From contig JANNCN010000081.1 in assembly GCA_031386665.1 (NCBI GenBank), positions 34,916 through 98,915 on the forward strand: DNA of 64,000 nt. The letters run 5' to 3'. Positions 58,261 through 64,000 of the stretch are shown in pieces. The position numbers were made by a program, and so were the translations under genes. The notes beneath the pieces were generated by a model. That model worked only from the letters and a program-made list of their open reading frames with translations. It did no database searches and was not told where the DNA came from. Source of the stretch: JANYCG01 sp031386665 (GTDB lineage Bacteria; Pseudomonadota; Gammaproteobacteria; Burkholderiales; Burkholderiaceae_C). Within the stretch, counting starts at the first letter, position 1; each line of letters begins with the position of its first letter.

Positions 58261-58881
58261 ATGAAAACAGCCCTTTTTTACGACACTGAAACCACGGGTC
58301 TGCCGCTTTTCAGCCAGCCCAGCGAAGATCCTCGCCAACCCCACATTGTGCAGCTTGCTGCCATTTTGGTGGACCTTGACAAGCGTGAAATATTGCAATG
58401 CATGGATGTCATTTGCAAGCCTGATGGGTGGGTCATTCCTGACGAAGTTATTGCAATTCATGGCATCAGCAATGAGCGCGCCACGGAAGAGGGTATTTCT
58501 GAAAAATTGGCGCTGGAGAAATTTATGGATTTTCACAGCAAGTGCGTTCTACGCATCGCGCACAACGAATCATTCGATGCCCGCATCATCCGCATTGCCC
58601 AGCATCGCTTTGGCAGCTCAGATATGGAACTTGCGGCTTGGAAAACCGGCAAAGCAGAATGCACCCAGCGACTGGCCACGCCAATCATGAAGCTGCCATC
58701 GACTGAAAAAATGAAGGCGGCGGGATTTTTCAAGAACAAGAGCGCAAACCTCGGCGAAGCCGTGCAGCACTTTACAGGCAAGCCACACGTTAACGCCCAC
58801 AGCGCCTTGGCCGACGCTCGGGCTTGCCTGCGGGTGTATTTCGCCATTCAAGACCTTGCGGCCCAGTCTGTTGCCGCTTAA
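58261..58881 (+). CDS. DnaQ-like 3'-5' exonuclease
   Basis: 206 residues, DEDDh family: Asp8 and Glu10 in FYDTETTGLP, AHNESFDARII with the second Asp, and HSALADARACLRVY with His and Asp. These residues coordinate the two catalytic metals. It may trim single-stranded ends or act as a proofreading-like factor in phage recombination. Weak RBS. Follows the coiled-coil gene by 29 bp. Confidence 0.9.
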   Translation: MKTALFYDTETTGLPLFSQPSEDPRQPHIVQLAAILVDLDKREILQCMDVICKPDGWVIPDEVIAIHGISNERATEEGISEKLALEKFMDFHSKCVLRIAHNESFDARIIRIAQHRFGSSDMELAAWKTGKAECTQRLATPIMKLPSTEKMKAAGFFKNKSANLGEAVQHFTGKPHVNAHSALADARACLRVYFAIQDLAAQSVAA

Positions 58882-58915
58882 CCCGGCTCATCTTCATCAA
58901 CCCTGAAAGATTTTT

Positions 58916-59593
58916 ATGAAAAATGACAATCAAATGCAAGAAACACTCTCAATGACCGCATTGACCATTGGCAAAGACCTGCTGCAAGCCCTTGTTAAGG
59001 AAATCAAGTTACTGCCAGACGTGTGGCCTAAGTTGAACAAAGACAGACAGGACGACGTGATCGACCGTCTGCGTGAGCGCGTTGAGACCAAAGTCAAAAT
59101 GGCAGTGCACTTGATTGCCGCCGAAGGCCGCTTCGTGGTTGCCGGAGACCTTGACCAGATCACTATCAAAGACGGCGTTAAGGCCGTCATCAAATTCAGC
59201 GCCAGCGCACCCGATTTGCACGAGCTGTACGAATGCAGTGGCAAAGCCGTGCTGGTCGTCGTCGCCAACCCGGCCCAGCACACTGGTGGCATGGACGATG
59301 TAACCGGGCAAGCCGACCAGCGTGCTATGGACTTCGGGCATGAATACGACCCCAACGGCGACGGAAAAGGTATGGACGGTACCGATGACAACAAAGTGGT
59401 GGATGCCACGGTCAAGCTCATCAAAAAACAACCGCTGAAGGCTGAACTCAAGAAGGCCTGGGACGATGGCAAAGCCGCGGCTTCGGAAAACAGGCCGCAA
59501 ACCGATTGTCCGCTGATGCCGGGTGCTCTGTGCATCGAGTGGGTCAAGGGCTGGAAAGCCTGGCACGAAGAATTTGACGCACAGCCCAACTAA
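58916..59593 (+). CDS. Phage protein with RMF/CrpP-like C-terminal motif
   Basis: 225 residues. Body: DLLQALVKEIKLLPDVWPKLNKDRQDDVIDRLRERV, then a beta-rich middle (FSASAPDLHELYECSGKAVLVVVANP). The last 50 residues (AWDDGKAAASENRPQTDCPL, CIEWVKGWKAWHEE) match the short ribosome modulation factor/CrpP-type fold motif (GxxA...NxxxxCP...WxxGW) as remembered. The relation suggests ribosome or nucleic-acid binding, but that is not shown. Good operon position between exonuclease and DGR. Confidence 0.7.
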   Translation: MKNDNQMQETLSMTALTIGKDLLQALVKEIKLLPDVWPKLNKDRQDDVIDRLRERVETKVKMAVHLIAAEGRFVVAGDLDQITIKDGVKAVIKFSASAPDLHELYECSGKAVLVVVANPAQHTGGMDDVTGQADQRAMDFGHEYDPNGDGKGMDGTDDNKVVDATVKLIKKQPLKAELKKAWDDGKAAASENRPQTDCPLMPGALCIEWVKGWKAWHEEFDAQPN

Positions 59594-59604
59594 GGGAGAC
59601 GACC

Positions 59605-60087
59605 ATGCACATCGAAAGCATTTACATCAACTTAGGTGAGCGCGATTCTTCCATGGCCCGCGCATTCATGCAGTCGCTGTTTCAGAGTTCTCCAGAGACT
59701 TCAACACAGGAGCCTCAAGAGCGCTTGCCAGTCATTGGTGAACAGTTGCACGGCGGCACCTACGCTAGCCTTTCGCGTGGCGAAGAAAAGCAACCCGATG
59801 GCCACATCGTCCTGCTGCCCAATCGGCCTGAACACGATATGACTTGGGACGAGGCTGTGAAGTGGGCCGAAAGTGTGGGCGATGGGGCGCGGTTGCCGAC
59901 CCGGTTCGAGTCCGCGTTGCTTTACGCCAACGTGTTCGACAAGTTGGTTGCTGAACGCTGGCACTGGACAGGTACCCAGTCGTCGTCCGGCCACGCCTGG
60001 AGTCAGGACTTTGGCTACGGCAGCCAGGGCACCCTCAGCAAGGACACCAAGGCCCGGGCCGTTGCCGTCCGCAGATTGATTCTTTAG
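59605..60087 (+). CDS. DGR target protein 2 (DUF1566/C-type-lectin-like)
   Basis: 160 residues. N-terminal helical segment, then LHGGTYASLSRGEE, a domain pattern MTWDEAVKWAESVGDGARLPTRFESALLYANVFDKL and WHWTGTQSSS leading into the variable stretch and ARAVAVRRLIL at the C-terminus. Variable residues in order: G, H, S, D, G, Y, S, G, L, S, D, T. It resembles target 1 only in the C-terminal lectin-like part. GGGAG RBS. It lies immediately upstream of avd and the RT, the usual place for a DGR target. Confidence 0.88.
   Translation: MHIESIYINLGERDSSMARAFMQSLFQSSPETSTQEPQERLPVIGEQLHGGTYASLSRGEEKQPDGHIVLLPNRPEHDMTWDEAVKWAESVGDGARLPTRFESALLYANVFDKLVAERWHWTGTQSSSGHAWSQDFGYGSQGTLSKDTKARAVAVRRLIL
59974..60077 (+). 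repeat. DGR variable repeat VR2
   Basis: 104 bp, aligned gap-free with TR at 60642-60745. All 16 differences fall on template adenines, in all 12 AAC/AAT codons. The five central variable codons are identical to VR1 (D,G,Y,S,G), while outer ones differ. The sequence just after both VRs (GATTCTTTAGTCCTTTGGT) is also identical. Confidence 0.95.
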
Positions 60088-60103
60088 TCCTTTGGTGCTT
60101 GCC

Positions 60104-60466
60104 ATGATCCATCACCATTTGCCGATCCACAAGACGGGCAGCCAACTGCTCAGTCTTGCAGCCAGAATCTACGAGCAGTTGCCGCGCGGGTACAAGCGGA
60201 CGATTGGCGACAAGCTCGTCGCCCATTGCTCGGAAATGCTGGACTTGATGGCGCTGGCCAATGCCACCGGCCAGGAACAACGCGCGGCACACATTCGCAG
60301 CATTCTCACGCACACCCGGGCCGCCACGGTCTGGCTGCGCGTCGCGTTTGACCTGCGAAAGGTTTCGCCAAAGCTCTGGGCTGAATCGGTGCAGATGCTG
60401 GAAAGCATCGGCAAACAGGCCAATGGATGGCTCACTAACACCCGTAACAAAGCGCCTGCCGCATGA
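60104..60466 (+). CDS. avd: Avd-like accessory protein of the DGR
   Basis: 120 residues, almost entirely helical: HKTGSQLLSLAARIYEQLPRGYKRTIGDKLVAHCSEMLDLMALAN and IRSILTHTRAATVWLRVAFDLRKV. This fits the four-helix-bundle accessory variability determinant that binds the RT and the template RNA in known DGRs. It is between target 2 and the TR-RT region. The stop overlaps the RT-frame ATG at 60463 as ATGA. A GTG at 60092 is a weaker start. Confidence 0.85.
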   Translation: MIHHHLPIHKTGSQLLSLAARIYEQLPRGYKRTIGDKLVAHCSEMLDLMALANATGQEQRAAHIRSILTHTRAATVWLRVAFDLRKVSPKLWAESVQMLESIGKQANGWLTNTRNKAPAA

Positions 60467-61842
60467 CAGTCAAGACTCCCATGCCTGTGCGCAATTTGAA
60501 TCTGGTCGTGCCGCTGGGCCACAAGCCCACCGCCAAGCGCACCACGGAGACCGCTGCACCAGTGCAGGCCCGGTCCGGCGCAGTTACCCTGCTGATCGGT
60601 GCTGGCCACCTTCGGCGGGGCGATGTCGATAGCACACACCAACCCAGTCGTCGTCCAACAACGCCTGGAATCAGAACTTTAACAACGGCAACCAGAACAC
60701 CAACAACAAGAACAACAAGGCCCGGGCCGTTGCCGTCCGCAGATTCAAACCCCTACGCATTCGAAACCCTTGTTCAGGCCTACCTCGATTGCCGCGCCCA
60801 CAAGCGCAACACCGCCAGCGCCCTGGCGTTTGAGGAGCGGCTGGAATCCAAGCTGATCGGCCTGCACGAAGAATTGTGCAGCGGCCAATACCGCCCAGGC
60901 CGCTCCATTTGTTTTGTCATCACCCACCCCAAGCCGCGTGAGGTCTGGGCAGCAGATTTTAGGGATCGCATCGTCCACCACCTGCTGTACAACCACATCA
61001 GCCCCCGTTTTTACGCCAGCTTCATCGCCAATAGCTGCGCCTGCATCCCTGGCCGGGGCACCCTCTACGCGGCCCAGCGTCTGGAGCACGGCGTGCGCTC
61101 CATCAGTCAAAACTGGAGCCGCCCGGCCCACTACCTCAAGTGCGATTTGGCCAACTTCTTTGTTGCCGTTGACAAGCGGGTTCTGCGGGAGCAAATTGCC
61201 CACCGGGTTTCCGAGCCGTGGTGGATAGGCCTGGCAGAAACTATCCTGTTTCACGACCCACGTCAAAACGTCGAGGTTCGTGGCCGTCCCGAGCTGCTGG
61301 CGCTAGTGCCGCCTCACAAAAGCCTGTTCAATGCGCCTGGCCACTGCGGCCTGCCCATCGGCAACCTGAGCAGCCAGTTTTTTGCCAACGTTTATCTGGA
61401 CGCCCTAGACCAATTCTGCAAGCACGAAATCGGCGCGAGGCACTACGTCAGGTACGTGGATGACTTTGTTTTGCTTCACGATTCCCCGCAATGGCTCCAC
61501 CAGGCTCTGCAACGCATTACCGCTTGGCTGCCAGAGCGCCTGGGCGCCCATCTGAACCCAAGCAAAACCATTTTGCAGCCCGTGGAACGTGGCATTGACT
61601 TTGTGGGCCACCTCATCAAGCCGTGGAGGCGCACGACGCGCAAGCGGACGCTGAACACCGCCGTGAGCCGTTTGCGCACGATGCCCGTGGCAGATGTTTT
61701 TGCAGCGGGCAATTCATACCTAGGCCTCTTGCGCCAAGCCAGCCACAGCTATACCGACCGCGCAACCCTTGCCGACGTGCTGCTGAAACGCGGGCATGCA
61801 GTAAAGGGTGACTACACCAAAATTTACAGGAGGAAGCCATGA
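60463..61842 (+). CDS. DGR reverse transcriptase (reading frame spans the template repeat)
   Basis: 459 residues from the ATG at 60463. Reverse transcriptase motifs: CIPGRGTLYA (motif 1-2 region), YLKCDLANFFVAVDKRVL (motif A), GLPIGNLSSQFFANVYLDALDQF (DGR-type motif B), YVDD at 61453-61464 (motif C) and GIDFVGHLIKP (motif E). It copies TR RNA into cDNA with errors at adenines. The frame is open through the TR; after the TR no usable ATG/GTG/TTG occurs before conserved sequence, except a TTG at 60730 inside the TR's 3' end, giving 370 residues. So the start is either the ATGA-coupled 60463 or 60730. Confidence 0.9.
   Translation: MTVKTPMPVRNLNLVVPLGHKPTAKRTTETAAPVQARSGAVTLLIGAGHLRRGDVDSTHQPSRRPTTPGIRTLTTATRTPTTRTTRPGPLPSADSNPYAFETLVQAYLDCRAHKRNTASALAFEERLESKLIGLHEELCSGQYRPGRSICFVITHPKPREVWAADFRDRIVHHLLYNHISPRFYASFIANSCACIPGRGTLYAAQRLEHGVRSISQNWSRPAHYLKCDLANFFVAVDKRVLREQIAHRVSEPWWIGLAETILFHDPRQNVEVRGRPELLALVPPHKSLFNAPGHCGLPIGNLSSQFFANVYLDALDQFCKHEIGARHYVRYVDDFVLLHDSPQWLHQALQRITAWLPERLGAHLNPSKTILQPVERGIDFVGHLIKPWRRTTRKRTLNTAVSRLRTMPVADVFAAGNSYLGLLRQASHSYTDRATLADVLLKRGHAVKGDYTKIYRRKP
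60642..60745 (+). ncRNA. DGR template repeat (TR)
   Basis: 104 bp. In the frame of the targets it reads TQSSS-NNAWNQNFNNGNQNTNNKNNK-ARAVAVRR, with 12 Asn codons (AAC or AAT) at the variable positions; every such codon keeps a C or T in the third base so substitutions of the adenines never create a stop. In that frame a TAG lies 12 bases upstream, so TR is not translated as target. It is transcribed as part of the avd-RT RNA. Confidence 0.95.
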
Positions 61843-62156
61843 CTATCCCGGCGATCGGCTCATTCATCCGGCCAGTAGGCCGCTATGCATATTGCCTTGA
61901 AGTCATCAACGTGGTGCCACTGGATAGACATGGCCCAAGCCAGTGGCAGTGCAAGCGCTGGGGCTTGACCGACGACAAGCAGCCTTTGAATGACGGACAC
62001 CACGGAATGAGCTACCTCGATGGCTTAGTGCCCGTTGGCCAAAACGTCTGGAAAGACCTTTTCGAAGGCGCAGGAAGATGGCACGTTGGCCCGCGCTATT
62101 TCCGTCAGATCGACATCAAGCCACTGGTGACACGTCAACTGGATTTATTTTCATGA
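61839..62156 (+). CDS. Hypothetical phage protein after the RT
   Basis: 105 residues: IGSFIRPVGRYAYCLEVINVVPLDRHGPSQWQCKRWGLTDDKQP, and a C-terminal WHVGPRYFRQIDIKPL. Not recognised; may be a small nucleic-acid-binding protein. It starts with an ATGA overlap on the RT stop, so translation is coupled. Whether it serves the DGR or the integration module is open. Confidence 0.65.
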   Translation: MTIPAIGSFIRPVGRYAYCLEVINVVPLDRHGPSQWQCKRWGLTDDKQPLNDGHHGMSYLDGLVPVGQNVWKDLFEGAGRWHVGPRYFRQIDIKPLVTRQLDLFS

Positions 62157-62188
62157 GCGACACCATCGACGGTTAAACAGATATCAAC

Positions 62189-62530
62189 ATGATGCTCACC
62201 GTCTCCGAAGCCGCTAAATTCCTGAGCCTGTCGCCACGCAAAGTCTACGAATTGGCAGCGTCTGGGCAGTTGGCATGCTTCCGGTTTGACACTGCGGTAC
62301 GATTCGACGCTTCTGACCTGGACGCCTACAAACAATCATGCCGATCACCCGCCACCACAGCGGCCGCTGGCTCTACCAGTTTGACCGCGTCTTGCCCGGT
62401 GCCGGTCGCCAGCGCGCTAACCGCGTACTTCCAGCGGGCTGGACACGGGCGCAAGCGGACAAATACGATCGGGTTGAAACCGCCCGTCTCTACGCGCTTG
62501 CGAGTGGTGTCACCCAGACCCAGCACCTGA
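62189..62530 (+). CDS. xis: Excisionase-like HTH protein
   Basis: 113 residues; the first 50 are an HTH_17/AlpA-like module: LTVSEAAKFLSLSPRKVYELAASGQLACFRF then VRFDASDLDAYKQSC. Such proteins act as excisionase or directionality factors with tyrosine integrases. The remainder overlaps the integrase gene by 193 bp in another frame and has no clear domain, so the functional protein may be shorter than called. Confidence 0.78.
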   Translation: MMLTVSEAAKFLSLSPRKVYELAASGQLACFRFDTAVRFDASDLDAYKQSCRSPATTAAAGSTSLTASCPVPVASALTAYFQRAGHGRKRTNTIGLKPPVSTRLRVVSPRPST

Positions 62531-63354
62531 TCGAAGACGCGGTGTTGCTCTACTTGCAGCAGCACGCTCCAACCCTCAAAAACCAGATTGATTTGACGGC
62601 TGCGCTGGCTTTGTGCCAGCCTTGGTACGCTGGCCGGCCACTTACCGCACTGGCAGACGTTGCCAGGCAGTACGCCACTGATCAAGCTGGCATTTTGTCC
62701 GGTGGCACGGTGCGCAACCGCATGGCCTACCTTCGCGCCGCCTGTCGGTGGGCATGGAAGACCCACAACATGGGCGATCACGACCCCGCAGAGCGGATGG
62801 TTCTGCCCCGAGCAGGCAAACCACGACAGGTGTACTTCGACCGCGCCGCCATGATCCGCGTGGCCAGGGCTATGCACTACCAGCCCAGCCGTGCTGTGTT
62901 CCGAGTGGCGTTTTACAGCGGCATGCGGTTGAGTGAGTTGCTGCGCTCTACCGCCGTGCAAACCGTCAGCGGGCTTGGGTTGGGGGTTTTGGACAGCAAA
63001 AACGGCAAACCGCACATTGTCCCGGCCCATCCTCGCATCGCCCACCTGGTGCGCAGCGCTGCTTGGCCACCCAAAGTCCACAAGTCAACTGTGAGCCATC
63101 ACACCAAACTGGCGATGACCGCCCGGGGCTTAGGCCATCACCGTTTCCATGACGCCCGCCACAGCGCCGCAAGCGAGATGATTCAGGCCGGGGTTCCGCT
63201 GAATACCGTGGGCGACGTACTCAACCACAAAAGTGCTGTCAGCACCAAGGTTTACGCCCATTTGGCCACCCAGCATTTGGCCGATGCGGTGGGCAAGATT
63301 GGCAAAAAATCTGCCAAACCGTCCCAACCTAAGCCGCAAGCCAGGGCAGCATAA
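62338..63354 (+). CDS. int: Tyrosine-type integrase
   Basis: 338 residues. N-terminal DNA-binding part, SAM-like core (TAALALCQPWYAGRPLTALADVARQYAT) and a catalytic domain with Arg in YSGMRLSELL, His-x-x-Arg in RFHDARHSAASEM and nucleophilic Tyr in STKVYAHLATQH. It catalyses recombination between attP and the tRNA-Lys attB. The gene ends 63 bp before attR, and the N-terminus overlaps xis. Confidence 0.93.
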   Translation: MPITRHHSGRWLYQFDRVLPGAGRQRANRVLPAGWTRAQADKYDRVETARLYALASGVTQTQHLIEDAVLLYLQQHAPTLKNQIDLTAALALCQPWYAGRPLTALADVARQYATDQAGILSGGTVRNRMAYLRAACRWAWKTHNMGDHDPAERMVLPRAGKPRQVYFDRAAMIRVARAMHYQPSRAVFRVAFYSGMRLSELLRSTAVQTVSGLGLGVLDSKNGKPHIVPAHPRIAHLVRSAAWPPKVHKSTVSHHTKLAMTARGLGHHRFHDARHSAASEMIQAGVPLNTVGDVLNHKSAVSTKVYAHLATQHLADAVGKIGKKSAKPSQPKPQARAA

Positions 63355-63380
63355 TCTTTAATGCGCTACAAACTATATAG

Positions 63381-63416
63381 CAAAAAGCCCTCTATCCACG
63401 GGGGCTAGAGGGCTTT
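63381..63416 (-). terminator. Phage-supplied terminator next to attR
   Basis: AAAGCCCTCTA/TAGAGGGCTTT forms an 11-bp stem. On the minus strand it is followed by TTTTTG, so it terminates the tRNA-Lys transcript; on the plus strand it may also limit readthrough of int. It is on the phage side of the att core, replacing the original terminator now at 21763-21796. Confidence 0.85.
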
Positions 63417-63417
63417 C

Positions 63418-63466
63418 AATTTGGTGGGATGTGCGGGGGTCGAACCCACGACAAACGGATTAAAAG
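63418..63466 (+). repeat. attR, 49-bp att core in tRNA-Lys
   Basis: Identical to attL (21800-21848). Includes the tRNA 3' half from the anticodon loop and four bases past the CCA. On its right the sequence continues as the tRNA 5' half, so the tRNA gene is intact. Confidence 0.95.
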
Positions 63467-63497
63467 TCCGCTGCTCTACCAACTGAGCTAACATCCC
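63422..63497 (-). tRNA. tRNA-Lys(UUU)
   Basis: 76 nt on the minus strand: acceptor GGGATGT/ACATCCC, D-arm with TAGCTCAGTTGG, anticodon stem GCGGA/TCCGT with loop CTTTTAA (anticodon UUU) and T-arm with GGTTCGACCCC; CCA is encoded. It serves as the phage integration site and stays functional after insertion because attR restores the 3' half. Confidence 0.97.
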
Positions 63498-63592
63498 TCT
63501 CCAAGCCAACGGGCGCTTTTTAACGGCGCTTCGTTAACCTGATTGCAAGCTCACTTTCATGATGCTGCAAAGCCTTAAATTATAGCGTGAAT

Positions 63593-64000
63593 TTACTGGC
63601 TGTCCGAAACAGGCTTAGAAATTTTATCTAAAACCCAACCCGCCGCACATTGTCCAAAACTTGCCGTCACGCTGACCACAGAGCCGTAGCCGTGGCAGTT
63701 CAGCGTTGCATCGTGGGTGGCGTCAGAGCCTTGCGGGCCTGAGGAACTGGAGTCTGTGCCAAGCTGCTTCTCGCTGGAACCCAGCGGCTGCATCACCGCC
63801 TCTTTGCTGTAGACGCAGGCCACCCCAATCCGTTTGCCTTCGCGTGGTGCTCCGTGAGACTTGCGCAAATGGTTTCGCACTTGCGCCAAAAGCGGGTCGT
63901 GCGTGACTGCGCTCAAATCTGCAATGTCAACCCAATGGGCCAGTCGTTTGCCGCCGGCCGCCCCCACGGCGATGAAAATCACCCCCGTCTTGCGCGCCCA
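63593..64000 (-). CDS. tcdA: TcdA (tRNA threonylcarbamoyladenosine dehydratase), N-terminal part outside window
   Basis: C-terminal 135 residues visible: WARKTGVIFIAVGAAGGKRLAHWVDIADLSAVTHDPLLAQVRNHLRKSHG, then RIGVACVYSKEAV and GYGSVVSVTASFG. This is the E1-like TcdA/CsdL pattern, including the DPLLAxVRxxLRK and VYSxE motifs. It cyclises t6A to ct6A in tRNA. The beginning lies beyond 64000. It is a chromosomal gene at the right of the tRNA. Confidence 0.87.
   Translation of the reverse strand, partial: WARKTGVIFIAVGAAGGKRLAHWVDIADLSAVTHDPLLAQVRNHLRKSHGAPREGKRIGVACVYSKEAVMQPLGSSEKQLGTDSSSSGPQGSDATHDATLNCHGYGSVVSVTASFGQCAAGWVLDKISKPVSDSQ

Larger units (their letters stand above)
21800..63466. 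mobile_element. Complete-looking podovirus-like temperate prophage (~41.6 kb) with DGR
   Basis: Bounded by the 49-bp att repeats, with the tyrosine integrase and xis next to attR at the tRNA-Lys gene. Modules from left: lysis, tailspike, ejection proteins, tail adaptors, coat, scaffold, portal, terminase, RusA, replication, CII-like, Cro, CI, nuclease, recombination genes and DGR. There is no tape-measure or tail-tube gene, in keeping with a short-tailed virion. All core frames are open, so it may be inducible. Stop-start overlaps (ATGA/GTGA) are nearly universal, indicating a single compact genome rather than a patchwork. Confidence 0.95.

Noticed and set aside
60642..60745. TR as a coding part of a third target gene
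   Set aside because: In the target frame a TAG lies 12 bases upstream and no target-like N-terminus is present; it is a template.
1..64000. CRISPR arrays, insertion sequences, rRNA
   Set aside because: No regularly spaced repeats, transposase-like frames or rRNA motifs were seen.

Overview
The window looks like a chromosomal stretch of a betaproteobacterium, most likely of the order Burkholderiales and family Comamonadaceae. The grounds are several Bug/TctC-type periplasmic binding proteins, tight aromatic-catabolism operons and a prophage in a tRNA-Lys gene. No rRNA is present, so the family is an inference.

Host part, 1-21.7 kb. A truncated BtuB/TonB-type receptor gene (minus strand) is preceded by a clear adenosylcobalamin riboswitch. 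Next comes a plus-strand catabolic operon (1476-15003): SDR, cupin, alpha/beta hydrolase, IclR regulator, SDR, ThDP enzyme, aspartate-dehydrogenase-like protein, aldehyde dehydrogenase, two-domain VOC/extradiol-type protein, two TctC receptors, a small helical protein, a Rieske oxygenase and its reductase. It faces a minus-strand operon (20686-15254) encoding TctC, a three-subunit molybdenum hydroxylase and a CoxG-like protein, with a divergent MarR regulator. Together they look like an uncharacterised pathway for an aromatic or heteroaromatic acid. About 110-bp imperfect direct repeats carrying promoter and operator-like sequence flank the first operon.

Prophage, about 21.8-63.5 kb, bounded by 49-bp direct repeats (attL 21800-21848, attR 63418-63466); the intact tRNA-Lys(UUU) lies at the right end. 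Leftward late and replication genes run from cro (53029) to the DUF1353-like gene (21963): Cro, small ORFs, CII-like, replication, RusA, terminase, portal, scaffold, coat, gp4/gp10-like tail proteins, ejection proteins including a 1252-residue polyvalent protein, tailspike, holin, GH19 endolysin and an accessory lipoprotein. The gene set fits a short-tailed, podovirus-like temperate phage, and no broken core gene was seen. Rightward genes are cI with a co-transcribed HARE-HTH/PD-(D/E)XK nuclease candidate, followed by a second repressor-controlled operon: RecT, exonuclease, DnaQ-like exonuclease, the DGR, xis and int.

Main finding: a complete diversity-generating retroelement (DGR) lies in the phage's early operon. 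A 104-bp template repeat (60642-60745) is adjacent to and inside the open frame of a reverse transcriptase with a YVDD site (60463-61842), next to an Avd-like gene (60104-60466). Two variable repeats lie at the 3' ends of two small lectin-fold-like target genes (55103-55206 and 59974-60077). Relative to the template VR1 has 15 substitutions and VR2 has 16, all at template adenines and all within 12 Asn codons. The targets are not in the tail module. The first target is the first gene behind a promoter covered by CI-type operators, so diversification may be tied to prophage induction.
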